A stretch of DNA of 64,000 nucleotides from Phytophthora sp. 'mugwort' (lineage: Eukaryota; Oomycota; Peronosporomycetes; Peronosporales; Peronosporaceae): the NCBI GenBank assembly GCA_033558025.1, contig JAUCEF010000014.1, forward strand, positions 1,178,001 through 1,242,000, read 5' to 3'. Each line of letters starts with the position of its first letter. The first letter of the stretch is position 1. The notes below the pieces were generated by a model. It ran no database searches and had not been told where the DNA came from. It saw only the letters and a list, made by a program, of their open reading frames with translations. Both the position numbers and the translations under genes were made by a program. Below, one piece after another: positions 12,560-22,941 of the stretch.

Positions 12560-12790
12560 GGCTATTGTTGGTCCAAAAGAATAATTATAAGACTTTGGGG
12601 ACGGGCTGAAGGATTTGTGTGAGGCGGAGTCTTCCTGAAAGCGCCAGATATTGGTTTTTAGAGGACGTTGAGGCCGAGGAACCACAGCGGGGGAAAAATG
12701 AAGTAATATTTTTCTGAAATTGGAATAATACTGTTTTTAAAATTGGAATTATACTGGAATCGTCCCCAAGTCGTCAAATTCGCGTTCTAA

Positions 12791-12805
12791 GGGTCGGTTC
12801 TAACC
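12791..12805 (+). repeat. Left terminal inverted repeat of the Harbinger element
   Basis: Fifteen bases identical to the reverse complement of 15617-15631; weaker match extends about ten bases further in. Confidence 0.85.
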
Positions 12806-13087
12806 AGGCGCCGTGCCTGCCTGCCGTGCCATTCCAGTCAGAGTGGTAGGATTCAATGGTGGCTCAGACGTTGGTCCGGCATGGATTATGCCACGCCAGG
12901 CCCACGCCGACAACATTACGCAGCTTCGCTTTCGTGAAGGAGTTGATCAATAGGAAAGAGCACCCCCTGCACTCAAGTCAGAGCACCTGCTCCGCCCAAT
13001 TCCTGCGGATGAATGCACCAAGGAGATTACGCTGTGTCATTGCCGTTTTGGTTTGGTAGGGTCAAGCCACAAGATTGCAAGGCCGAG

Positions 13088-14130
13088 ATGAATGCTGATG
13101 CCAACGCGCCTGCAGAGGAAGCCGACTCGCTGCTCATGTCTCCGCCTACTGGACTCTACAGGAGAACGGGACGACGAACACTCCGGTGTCCGACGACTAC
13201 TCGACGTGGATCGTGGAGCAGCTGTGTAAAAAAGTAATGAGTGCACCAGCCGGAAACTGAGTTTGAGCAGGAAGACGTCCGCTGCTGACCGCGTCAAGCA
13301 TTTCAAATAATATGATGCGTATCGTCATGCACTTTTGGAGGCGATGACCGACTCCAGCAACACCAACCAACTGCCCCACGGTCCAAGCATTGCTGCATCC
13401 GGTTGCTGAACGTGCTGTTCTCGGATCTATCGTTGTTCGCTTCGCTTCAATCGTTAATAGCCCTACCCGGCAGCAGCTTGACACCCGTGACATACGCGGG
13501 GTCATCATTTTGGCGTGACGTTGCCGTTGAGTTCAATACCAACCGCATCGACTACAACCAGTTGATCAGCACGGACGTGCGTTTCGATGTGGATCCATCC
13601 GTATCGTAGGTCATGACGCCGCCAACCTGTGTGACTTGTGGAAAGGGTGCAACGGCAACTATATGAAGGCGATGGCATACTTCACCAAGCCCGGCGAGCA
13701 TGGAGATGATTTTTTCGACTATTGTGGTGGGGCAGTCGATGTATTTTATCTGAGCAAGTGCTTGGAGATCAAGCATGATCTGACGAACTTCGTTGAGGGC
13801 GGGCTTCTCGACTGTGATCAATTCGACTCGCTCGACTCTCGGAAGCGCGGACGCGGCGCTTCTGCAGCCACACAGGCTCCAGAACCAAAGCGCTACATAA
13901 ACGAGGTAGCGAAAACGGTGCAGGGGCTTCATGCTAGAGTCATGTCAGCAGAACAGTCGGCTGTTGATGAGCTTCTGAACATGCACAAGCTCATTCAGCT
14001 GGTTGATAGCCGCCTCGATGATATCAAGGCAAAGGGGCAAAAAAAAAAAAATGAGGCGCTGCAACGCAGTGCGAACATGTACCGCGAGAAGCTAAAGGAA
14101 ATGGAGTATGCGTTTTGTGCTGCCAAGTAG
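13088..14130 (+). pseudogene. Harbinger accessory (Myb/SANT-like partner) gene, broken
   Basis: The reading opens MNADANAPAEEADSLLMSPP. After frame changes it continues in 13403-13609 with SSFWRDVAVEFNTNRIDYNQ, a segment typical of the Myb/SANT-like DNA-binding partner of Harbinger transposases. It then runs open at 13636-14130 with WKGCNGNYMKAMAYFTK, GEHGDDFFDYCGGAVDVFYL and a coiled-coil-prone C-terminus (LLNMHKLIQLVDSRLDDIKA, then a lysine run on an A13 tract at 14039-14051). Known Harbinger partners assist nuclear import and end binding of the transposase. That role is inferred here from the position inside the TIRs and the domain type. At least two frameshifts disable it. Confidence 0.65.
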
Positions 14131-14154
14131 GAGACCGAAGTACAAGCAGTAAAA

Positions 14155-15551
14155 TCAGAGATCTCTTATTAACCCCCACCCAACAAAAAGGACGACTCTA
14201 CTCAAGTTGGCTAGCTCGTTCCCGTTCAGTTCTGCGTATGTTGTAACCAGATCGAAATATGTTTTCTCGCGTAGTTTTGCAACGGAAACATTGCGAAGCA
14301 GGTCGGACTCGGACGTTTGCTCAGGATAAACTTGAGTTGACGAATAGAGACGTCGGTACGGGGAGACGTCTTCAACACCTACGGTCAGATCTGTGCTTCC
14401 GTTGGTGCTCGCATTAGATAGAGCATTAGCAGCGTCGGCGTCCTCGTTGATATCCCACGCGTCGTCCTCGCGAAGTCATTCTTTGATACACCAGTTATGC
14501 AAGATGCACGCAACATTCACAGCCTTTTGCAAGTTCGCCACTCGAACCCGCAGCAGTGACTTGAATATACGCCACTTGATTTCTAGATACCCCCAAAAAA
14601 ACCATGTCCACGCGAATTCGAAGCTGGCTCAAATGGAAGTTAAAGGCGTCGCGGTAGCTATTGGTAGTTTGAGGTCTAGTGAAGGGCGTCAACAGCTTGT
14701 TGCTATTTGAGTAGGCATTATCGCCTGCTAGAAAAAGCCCAACAGGAAATGAATCAGCATTACGTGACAGCTTCCACCGCAAGTAAGCCATCGCATCTCC
14801 CATCCCGCCGGGACTGTTGCAAGTCACCGGAGTGAAGCGACCGTGATGATCCACGCATGCCTGGACATTTACGCCGTAGTGCCCCGAAAAGAACGATGCC
14901 ACCCGCTTGACCTCGGTTCGACCCGGAACTTGAATTTGACACAGTCAGCCGTCGATAGATTCAACGCAACCGACCAATACTCTGTTCTTGCTCCGCCTAG
15001 CAAACCCCTTCGCAGATTTTTGCAGTTCTTCTTTGGTGATTGGAGATCGGAGCTGGAGCTCGTTGTAAGCAATGATGGCATCCATGACTTGGTGAATACT
15101 GTCGTAGAACCCGTTTGGCTGGCCCCAGAAAGAACGCGAACAGGATGAAACTAATACCCAGCTAGCCAAGATAGAAGCATCTGCACCGTGTTCACTGTCG
15201 TCAGGGGATCCAAACCTCCCGTGCGACGGCGAAATTGAACTTCGTCGACTCGTAGGCTTGGAGCTAACAACCGGATGAGCCTCTCAAAGGATCTGAAAGA
15301 CATCCGGTAGTATTGCTTGAACTGACCTTCGTTCAGCACTGTAAACAATGCCGGCGGCGATTCGTACACTCCGTAGACAGCGCCACACGAAAATAGCGAT
15401 GACAGCGATCGTATTCGACTCCATCATCGACGAGAAAATTGGCGCACGCGCGAAAATGAAGTCCAACGCTGACAAAGTACGACGCTGGCACAAGGCACGA
15501 CAAATTGCCATGACACTTTGAAGTGCCGTCCGTGGCACGCTGGTGGCACAA
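14155..15551 (-). pseudogene. Harbinger DDE_4 transposase, frameshifted
   Basis: The N-terminal part is split between overlapping frames (15551-15284), then RMSFRSFERLIRLLAPSLRV (15369-15151), the helix block before the catalytic core. 15169-14945 gives the WG.PNG-like stretch GQPNGFYDSIHQVMDAIIAY. 14902-14495 carries the core FSGHYGVNVQACVDHHGRF, NSPGGMGDAMAYL, GDNAYSNSNKLLTPF (catalytic D followed by N-A-Y) and SYRDAFNFHLSQLRIRVDMV with the region of the last acidic residue. The usual C-terminal phrase ILHNWCI follows in a shifted frame, then an acidic tail to TGA at 14155. Several frameshifts and at least one stop inactivate it. It converges on the accessory gene. Confidence 0.8.
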
Positions 15552-15616
15552 CTAACCTATTCCTAATACTAACTTAACCAATCGGAAACGAGGTGGCAAG
15601 CCATAGCACGGCAGCC

Positions 15617-15631
15617 GGTTAGAACCGACCC
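15617..15631 (-). repeat. Right terminal inverted repeat of the Harbinger element
   Basis: Reverse complement of 12791-12805 over 15 of 15 bases. Confidence 0.85.
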
Positions 15632-16681
15632 GGTGGGACTGATCTGTGACTCTGGCCCAAAATTAGTTTCCAGTATGCTGCAAAATTGTCGGCTATATTC
15701 ATCTGTCGATGAATGATTCTCCATGGGTGTGCTTGATGTTGGTGATAGTTTGGCCCTTCTCTCAGTTTCGAAATGCGTTTGAACTGCCAACGCATGCCGG
15801 GCGTCAACATAACTGAGCTGTATACTGCCATTTAGGGATGACAGAGGAATCGCAAAATTTTGATTTAAAACTTTCTGTAATTGGTCGCCCTTTACCCCTA
15901 CCCCACTCGAGGACCGATGTCATCGCGGTCTTGAGCATTGCTTCGCGAAGGCACTCGCTACAATCCTGCGAGAAAACGATTCTCTTAACGAGGCTCGGCT
16001 TGTTGGAAAGTCGGCGCTGGGCCGGCTTCGCAGCGCGACCCTGCTCCACAGGAACCGCGGGCGTGTTTGTCATGGCTACGCGCCCTCGCAACTGCTCCCC
16101 TCCGTTGGTCGTGGTCGTTTATTTGACTTTCACCCCTCCCTTTGAGACTGTATGCGTAACCACTTCCATTCAGGGATTGCACCATGCTGAAAAACGAAGC
16201 CGTGTAAGTAATTGGCTATAGCTTGCCCAGTCCCCGAACACGGATCGGGAATGCGGTACAGCGCGGACCAGTGCACACCGTTCCCTGCATCATATTTTGT
16301 AGGAACTATAATACTGTAGTGCATTCCGAACTAGGGATGCCCCAAGACTATTTTTTTCAGAAGCAGCATTCTCCCCCGAGAAAGCACGACATATCTTTTC
16401 GAAGAACACAAGGAAATCCAGATGTTGCCCGTATTTATAATAGCCGCTGCAGTGTGTTCAGGCTGGAGTCAAGCGGGTCCGTTAATAGTCCCAGCTAATG
16501 ATTACTACGGTAGTTACTATCTAACAAGTCAAGAAATCTACAATGTAGGTTGATCTGTATGCGCTAAAACACTAGATGATGGTTCAAATGTGGAAAGCAG
16601 GAGCGATTGTGAGATAGGCAGCAGGGGCGCGCTGCAAGAAGCATCGCTTATTGTTCTACTCGCGTCCGAGCCACTGGAGTC
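15632..16681. other. Spacer with unassigned minus-strand open frames
   Basis: Minus-strand frames at 16091-15804 (basic, KGRPITESFKSKFCDSSVIP) and 15831-15619 (MRWQFKRISKLREGPNYH) are longer than expected for decayed DNA, but no family is recognised. The right Harbinger TIR ends at 15631. Confidence 0.3.
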
Positions 16682-17977
16682 ATGATGGCCACAGACTCAT
16701 TGGTGTTTGACGAGCTGAAGGTTCTCCTGGGAGGAGGCTCTCGGTGGCATGTAAACGCAGGCTCAAAGAACGAGCAAAACGCCCGGATGGAGGAGTTCGT
16801 CGTCTCCGACGCGCTTGCAGCTTCGGATCTCATTCAACTGCTATCCCAGGACGCCGACGCGGGAGCTGCTATCGTCAAGTGCGAGGTTCAGGAGCCACAA
16901 AAACCTACAACTCGAGCAGAGAAGGAGGTCATCCTAAAGCGAAAATATCATCAGCGAGATCGGAAAGAGCGAGAGTCTCTTCACTAGATGGTGGACAAGC
17001 TCTCTATGCAGTTAGAGGAGCTACGTCAACGCACAATCTTGGCTAACATCAACTCAGCAGATAGCATGGCTCTGGTCCATACGAACTGGGAAGGAGTTGC
17101 GGTGCATTGTCGACAGCAGCGACAGAGATCGGAGGCTGAGCAGATGCAGCTCTTTGCCACAGTCAAACTGCAGGCCGGTTACATCGCTAAAGGCTGCGAA
17201 CAATTGCCCGACACGTCAAGGACTAGACGGAAGACCGAAGCCGCCAGTAGCAGCCGTCCAATCAGCCCCTCTTTTGACTATAACACGTTTTGCGATCATG
17301 TTCAGCGAGTCAACGCGTGCTACGCCCGAGCTGACGACATCTTTCGCGAGTTTGAGTCGGATTCTGTGCAAGATGGAGTGGCCTCCTCTATGCATTACCA
17401 GGAGAAAGACGGAGAGATCCAGTACTTTCAGCACCTGAATCGATTTACACAACCGTACGACTATTAGCAAACGCACCAGACGCTGTGGAAACTCGCTAAG
17501 CTTATCCATCGACAGCAAGATTGACAACATTTTCAAGGTATCGGATGTCCAGGCGATACCGTTGTCCTAAGGTTTCGTCTCGTGCCGCCATTGACGAGTG
17601 GAGCGACCGTGTCAGTGCGGCAGCAATACGTTAATCGACGGTTTATCGAGACGAACCGCACAGTCTTTGTCTGGAAAACCCTGTCAGAGGGAGAAGAAAT
17701 CTTTGCTGGAATACTTGCCGAAGAGACAGGTTGGATATGTCTCCAGCCGTCCTCAGAAGAAGGCTCGACTTTAGTGCGAGTTTGCGTCTGACAAGCTTCG
17801 ATAGCTTTTTGCGTCTCAAGGACTGGCGAATCGAATAGTAGCGAGTTTGCTCACGTGCTTCAGAGTGCAGTCGGAGAAGGTATGCTCGCCATCTCAACTG
17901 TATTGGATAAAATGCTGCTGGATGACACGTTGGAAGGGATCGATATGAAGCTATTCACATGGAGCAAAAATCATTAA
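16682..17977 (+). pseudogene. bZIP-like (M96-type) pseudogene with in-frame stops only
   Basis: A single 432-codon frame from ATG 16682 to TAA 17977 matches the two intact paralogues in this window along its whole length. It is interrupted by four stops: TAG 16985, TAG 17465, TGA 17522 and TGA 17789. No insertion or deletion shifts the frame. The basic region (EKEVILKRKYHQRDRKERES) and the start of the coiled coil are present, with the first stop right at their junction. The C-terminal signature is kept: SGATVSVRQQYVNRR, VFVWKTLSEGEEIF and AEETGW. The two TGA stops fall where the paralogues have arginine, as expected from CGA-to-TGA change. It lies 361 bp upstream of the intact gene at 18338, suggesting a tandem duplication. 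Stop-codon reassignment is unlikely, because the intact paralogues use normal stops. Confidence 0.85.
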
Positions 17978-18282
17978 GGTCGATAGTTTTCAACGAAAAC
18001 GTAACTACAAAAAGGCTGTTCACGCACCAGTGACTTGACGACGCTATGATGCCGGTAGCTTGAAACACACGTAAGGCCAATGCTGTATTATTAACTTATT
18101 ATGAGTCAGATATTGACATTTTTGTCTTTTAAAGTTGAGGAGATGCATCGTATTATCCGGATAGGCAGGTACCAAGCATGCGTGGCGCCCTACTGTATGT
18201 ATTATATTTAACAGGATGGAGAGATAGGTGACCTAACTCTCGATCTACGGCGATCGAAGCAAGAAAGCGATGGTGAGCACAT
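17978..18282. other. Intergenic spacer between the tandem bZIP-like copies
   Basis: No gene. It holds the 3' flank of the pseudogene and the upstream region of the intact gene at 18338. Confidence 0.6.
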
Positions 18283-18297
18283 TCATTCTCACAATTG
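18283..18297 (+). promoter_or_regulatory. Oomycete initiator-like element
   Basis: TCATTCTCACAATTG, 40 to 55 bases before the ATG at 18338, resembles the oomycete initiator plus flanking element consensus (TCATTYY then CAWTTT), with one extra base between the halves. Its distance from the start codon fits a transcription start. Assignment is by eye from the known consensus. Confidence 0.5.
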
Positions 18298-18337
18298 CTT
18301 TCGCTGTAGACTCAAGAAGAGCGTTTAACCACACACG

Positions 18338-19615
18338 ATGGCCACGGAGGCCGCACTAATTGGGGAGGGGAACCAGAAGCAGACTAGGAGCAGTCTCCTG
18401 AAGCCAGAGGTGCCCTACCAGTCAACTGAAGACCGAAGGGGCGACTGCCTAGCATCTGCTGAAGAGCTCGCAGCGTCGGTGGTTATTAATAGCACTTGCA
18501 TCCCGGCAGACATCTGCCCTGGAAATGGTACAATCCTCGAGTGCGGACATCTTACTGCTCAGCGCAGGAGTCGAAGAGAGAAGGAGGCCATTCGGAAGCG
18601 AATTTACCACCAGAAAGTTAAATATGAACGCAACGCGCTGCGGAAAACCGTCGAAGAATTGACGGTGCAGCTTCATGAACTAAAACAAGGGAACCAATCG
18701 ACCAGTGCGGGGCTCGTTAACTCCGTTTGGAGAGACATCGCCGTGGAAGAGCGTGAGAACTTACTAAGATCTGTAGGTGAGCAGAGGAAGCTCTTGGGCG
18801 CAGCTCTGGCTAAAGCTTCCTGTATCACGACGCTCTACAAGCAACTACCGGTATCAGTGGCCGATCATACACTTTCTTCTACTGCTACGTGTAGTACGAT
18901 CGATTCCGACGTCACTATTCAGGCCGCCCTACTGACAAGCCCGCCGTTTGATTATACCATGTTCCGTGGTCATCTGCGAAGAGTACACGATAGCTATGCT
19001 CTAACTGACAGCGTCTTCACATCAATGGCAGATGGACTCGTCACCTCGGTAAAACGACGCGAGAGCGACAACGAAGTTGAGTACTTTGAGCGACGGCACA
19101 AGATTTCCGAGCCATTTGGTTATGCTCACACGCAACGAACATTGTGGTCATTGGCGAGACTTCATCATCGACAACAAGACAGAGAGGATTTCGGAGAAGT
19201 GGCAGGTTCAGATGACGTTGCTGTTGTCAGGTTTCGTGTGGTAAAGGCATTGACGACTGGTTCAACAGTGTCAGTGCTGAAGCGGTATGTTGCTCGCCGT
19301 TTTGTGGAAGAAGGACGCACTGTATTCGTCTGGAAATCTCACTCCGAAGGCGAAGGTATTTTTCGAGGAATGCATTCGGACGGGACGGGATGGATCCTTG
19401 TTCAACCTGCTACTGACGAAGAAGGCACGACCGAGATTTTTTTTTACATTCGTCAGGCCCCACTGAGCTTTGGCATCACACCTTCTAGTCATTTTCAATT
19501 CAAAGAGTTTCATGAAGTACTGCAAAACTGCCTTCATGAGGATATAACTGAAATCACGAGTTCACTGGATAAGCAGCTGCTCGAAGACACTATCTCCGAC
19601 ATAGACATAGACTAA
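18338..19615 (+). CDS. bZIP-like protein, oomycete M96-type family (425 aa)
   Basis: An intact intronless frame. Residues about 75-99 are a basic stretch (RRSRREKEAIRKRIYHQK), followed by leucines at 101, 108 and 115 spaced by seven, i.e. a short leucine zipper. The usual bZIP asparagine is not at its canonical place, which also holds for the paralogues, so DNA binding is plausible but not certain. Residues about 130-170 (WRDIAVEERENLLRSVGEQR) form a second helical segment. The C-terminal half holds family-specific blocks: FDYTMFRGHLRRVHDSYAL, EYFERRHKISEPFGY, TTGSTVSVLKRYVARRFVE and SEGEGIFRGMHSDGTGW. Oomycete proteins of this build are often annotated as M96 mating-specific family or bZIP-like regulators. 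A nuclear regulatory role is inferred. An initiator-like motif precedes it; a decayed tandem copy lies upstream. Confidence 0.85.
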   Translation: MATEAALIGEGNQKQTRSSLLKPEVPYQSTEDRRGDCLASAEELAASVVINSTCIPADICPGNGTILECGHLTAQRRSRREKEAIRKRIYHQKVKYERNALRKTVEELTVQLHELKQGNQSTSAGLVNSVWRDIAVEERENLLRSVGEQRKLLGAALAKASCITTLYKQLPVSVADHTLSSTATCSTIDSDVTIQAALLTSPPFDYTMFRGHLRRVHDSYALTDSVFTSMADGLVTSVKRRESDNEVEYFERRHKISEPFGYAHTQRTLWSLARLHHRQQDREDFGEVAGSDDVAVVRFRVVKALTTGSTVSVLKRYVARRFVEEGRTVFVWKSHSEGEGIFRGMHSDGTGWILVQPATDEEGTTEIFFYIRQAPLSFGITPSSHFQFKEFHEVLQNCLHEDITEITSSLDKQLLEDTISDIDID

Positions 19616-20050
19616 TTGATATAAATGCAGCGAAAACCATTGACGTGTCCCCCATCTAGTAATACATGAACCCAACACAAATATTCGATCTGCCTGTTAC
19701 GCTTATCAAAAATTTCATCATCTTAGTGACAATTTGAAATGAAAGAGAGTCCGGACTATACGACGCTTTCGTTGCCGTGTACTTCATTGTCAGTAGATAT
19801 AAAGCATCGTGCTGAGGTCCCTGAGTCGAGTACAGCCGAAGGGGCTACCATATCGGAGTCGAAGTCCGTATTCTAGAGTCCGGAATATATATTATCTCCT
19901 GTAAGCAGTGCCCCACAGGTGCAACTAATCCTAAGCCATACCAAGGCACGGAAAAGCTCTGGATTTTTATGTAGTGTTATGACTTCGTTCCATCTTGAAC
20001 AACCTCGCGGTTTCTGCCAGGGCTTCGTCTGTCGGTCTGAAGTACAGCTT
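19616..20050. other. 3' flank, no gene
   Basis: No motif-bearing frame. Contains the 3' end region of the bZIP-like gene. Confidence 0.5.
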
Positions 20051-20200
20051 TCACCGTCGTTGTCTGTATTCCAGGAACTCTAATGTCAGTGGCTCCATGA
20101 CATATAGCTGCTTCATTGTTTTCACTCGCGTCACCGCAACGTAGAACGAGGACCGCTGTGGATTGTGGCGCGGTGGATGTCGCAATGGCCCCAGAGCCAT
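20051..20200 (-). pseudogene. C-terminal fragment of a Helitron/PIF1-type helicase
   Basis: The minus strand reads PQRSSFYVAVTRVKTMKQLY, then VMEPLTLEFLEYRQRR and TGA at 20053-20051. F-Y-V-A-V-T-R-V-x-x-x-x-x-L-Y-V is helicase motif VI of the PIF1 family, which also forms the helicase domain of Helitrons. Only the tail is present. Whether it came from a Helitron or a cellular PIF1 copy cannot be told from this piece. Confidence 0.6.
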
Positions 20201-20680
20201 TTTTTTACCGTTAGTTACCGCTCAACGCCGCTGACATTAGTCGTTGCTCTGTAGCGCGAAGGTTGACCGTAAAAGACTCAAAGCAACATTCACAATGGAT
20301 ATTATGGAATCCATACAGGTACCAAATCATAAAGGTAATATAAGGACGTTTTGAAGCAAATAAGTATCAAAAAGTATAAATATATACAACCTATTCGTTT
20401 CTATAGTGATTAGTACTGGCACTCGTATCGCCCTAACAACTCTGGATAAAATCCAGGGAATTAAAAAAAATGAGAGATTAGGGATTAAAGGTAAACACTG
20501 GAGACTGATTCTGATTCTAGTACTAGCAACGAAAGACCCCCCCGGTGCGCCAAATACGCTATTGTATTTGTACCTATTACTTCCTGATCCGATAAGCTCA
20601 TACCCACATGTTACCCAGGATATGGAACACCAGAAGATCACCCACTGTACTCTGAAGCACGTGCCGCGTCTCAATTGGCG

Positions 20681-22440
20681 GATGAACGGCTGGAGACCAG
20701 CACCCGCAAGGATTACAATGGAAGCTTGCGGCGGTTTGCGAATTTTTGCGAGCAATAAGGGTACCCAAATCCTCTCCAACATCGATTTCGAGAACTTCCG
20801 AGCGTACTTGCGGCTTATATCACAGACTCGGGAGGACGACAAGACACAATGGCCCGCCAAAAAGATCCGAGCAGCTCTACCGTGGCATTACTCGAAGCCT
20901 TCCATGATTAAAGGAGGACACCCAGTTGATCGATGGATCTCCGAACAAAGACGACGGCACCTTTGAGATGCGCGAAAAACCTGTGAAAGCGATCATTTTC
21001 AGTCCAATCATGACAGGACTTAACAAGGTAAAGAAGCGAGAATGTGTGCCAGTGCGTGCGTCTCCGATGCCATTAGCAAAGCTCACAAAATGGTCAAGTA
21101 TCTCAAAGACGACAGTACCATTTTCAGCGAGTTGATGCGAGTGTGGTTCATGGCTGTGCAATCGTTATGCTTCTACGGGATGTGCCGCATCAACGAGTTT
21201 CTACAGATGAAGAGGGGTGATATTCAGCTGGGACTAGAACGTATTATGACGGTGAATTCCTCCGTCATGATACGATATGGATATTTTACTATTCGTGATC
21301 ACAAGACTGGTCATGATCCCTAAGGTAGCCGGATTTAAATTGTCACATTCTTCCCAAAGATGAACAAGCTGCACTCACGTATGTACAACGTTGGATCGAT
21401 TTCGCATCAATCGAACTGAACCACAAATGGAACCGTTATGAGTTCGTATTTCCGTCGCTGACACGAGTACCATGGTCAACTGTTAAGCGAAACAGAACAA
21501 CGACTACCGCTCCCAACGGTGATTCGTTCAAGCGCGTTGGAGTGAAATGGGGAGTGGCGATGAAAGAGAACAATTTCATTCAGGTCTTAACCATCATCGC
21601 TAAAGCCTGTCAAATTAATCGAAACCTGCAGGGGGACGATATTTGATTCACACCACACTGTTTCAGACGCGGTGGAGCACAGAATCGCTTTATGTTTGCG
21701 CCGGAAAAACGTCGCTGGTCTCTGAAATGGTGAAGTGGTGGGCTTGTTGGGCTTACAAGGAGCAAAATGAGACTGTGTTACGCTATCTGTTGGATGATGT
21801 GCTTGATCGTGAAGAGAGCCAACTGGGTGACTCACTTGCGCCCGATATCATCAACTAAACGAAAGAAATGTTTGTTGACTCTTCCCGAGCGCATGAACCT
21901 CGCCATAAATGTTGCCCCCAACCAAGCTTATCGGTTGGAGCCACTGATGCGAGTTCATTAGAAGCATCAAACCCACAATTGGTGACAAAGGATTGCCTAA
22001 AAGAGCTACTACAAGAAGCGCTGAAGGATTTGGTGTGTAATTCCGGCGGTGTCTGCCAACACCCAGAGGAGGTAACGCTAACATCTCCGAATTCAGCCCC
22101 TAATATCACATTGACATCCGAGTTACCTGAAGCCAAATCCTGGCGAGACTACGTGACCCAGTACTGGACAAGTGACCCCTTACGTCATCAATACAGAGCA
22201 GGCATCGAAGTGTATCCCCACGAGGTAAAAGTTTTCAAGTCGCGTCTATCGAAAATGAAGCTCATTGCTGAATACGTCCGCAACAACTTCAACGACGACT
22301 TGGACAATTTTGAAGATAGCTTTAGCGCAAATGTTGACGGGAAGATGACCGCCAACAAGATTTGTACCGCGATAGGGCATAACGTGCGCAAAATAATTTG
22401 CAATCATAGTAGGTATCGGCATTTACGGATAGTATCGTAA
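20681..22440 (+). pseudogene. Crypton-type tyrosine recombinase with GCR1_C-like tail
   Basis: The N-terminal part reads ERLETSTRKDYNGSLRRF and GYPNPLQHRFRELPSVLAAY, a SAM-like core-binding domain, with one TAA between. 21042-21323 has WFMAVQSLCFYGMCRINEFL, including the first catalytic arginine region, and FTIRDHKTGHDP. From about 21340 to 21720 an uninterrupted stretch (bar one TGA) leads to HCFRRGGAQNRFMF at 21656, the H-x-x-R motif of tyrosine recombinases. One frame shift later comes MVKWWACWAYKEQNETVLRY, with a candidate catalytic tyrosine. The last frame (21868-22440) ends with WRDYVTQYWTSDPLRHQYRA and HEVKVFKSRLSKMKLIAEYV, like the GCR1_C DNA-binding domain of Cryptons. Cryptons are circular-intermediate DNA transposons known from fungi and oomycetes. 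Several stops and shifts make this copy inactive. Confidence 0.75.
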
Positions 22441-22460
22441 CAATGACAAGAACTTAACAT

Positions 22461-22806
22461 GTCATCCACAGTTGACTTTTAGACTATAACATCGTATGGT
22501 ATGCTAAAATTGCATGTCTTCCACAGTTGACGATTATACTAAAACATCGTATGGTATACAAATTATACATGTCTTCCATAGTTGACGATTATACTATAAT
22601 ATCGTATGGTATACTAACATTGCACGTCTTCAACAGTTGACGATTATACTAAAACATTGTATGGTATACAAATTATGCGTGTCTTCCACAGTTAACGATT
22701 AGACTATAGCATCGTATGGTATACAATTTCTTCGTACTTTCCACAGTTGACGATTAAACTCAAAGTTTATATGGATATACAGTTTATAAGTGTCTTCCAC
22801 AGTTGA
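22461..22806. repeat. 55-bp minisatellite, about six copies
   Basis: Units begin GTCTTCCACAGTTGACGATT and contain TCGTATGGTAT. Starts are at 22461, 22516, 22571, 22626, 22681, about 22734 and 22792 (partial), so the period is 55 bp with drift at the right end. Copies alternate in their last ten bases (AAATTATAC versus AACATTGC), which suggests an older 110-bp unit. The array starts 20 bp after the recombinase stop codon. Confidence 0.9.
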
Positions 22807-22847
22807 CACGTATTCTAACGTTCTGTCCACAACACGTAGCCTTTGTG

Positions 22848-22885
22848 GTTCAAACTTGTACATTTTGAGATTTACAAGTTTGAAC
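22848..22885. repeat. Perfect 13-bp hairpin
   Basis: GTTCAAACTTGTA (22848-22860) and its exact reverse complement (22873-22885) flank a 12-nt loop. It directly follows the minisatellite and could be part of the Crypton end or a fold in a transcript. Function unknown. Confidence 0.85.
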
Positions 22886-22941
22886 ATAGAGTGCAACAAC
22901 AAAAAAATTATATTTTGGGATATGAACGTGCATGGTGGCTC

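Larger units (their letters stand above)
12791..15631. mobile_element. PIF/Harbinger DNA transposon (2.84 kb) with TIRs
   Basis: The left end starts GGGTCGGTTCTAACC (12791-12805) and the right end finishes with its exact reverse complement (15617-15631). The similarity continues inward with one gap (GGCGCCGTGC against GGCTGCCGTGC). Between the ends lie an accessory gene on + and a DDE_4 transposase on -, converging with about 25 bp between their stops. This two-gene layout is characteristic of the PIF/Harbinger superfamily. A 3-bp target duplication was not evident: TAA lies left and GGT right. Both genes are broken, so the copy is immobile by itself. Confidence 0.85.

Noticed and set aside
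16682..17977. Stop-codon readthrough or recoding of the bZIP-like pseudogene
   Set aside because: Two different stop codons at four sites, and intact paralogues end with ordinary stops; decay is simpler.
20327..20860. 177-codon minus-strand ORF opposite the Crypton start
   Set aside because: No motif; the opposite strand holds the recognisable recombinase N-terminal domain.
22461..22806. CRISPR-like array
   Set aside because: The 55-bp units are contiguous and similar over their whole length, with no unique spacers, in a eukaryotic setting.
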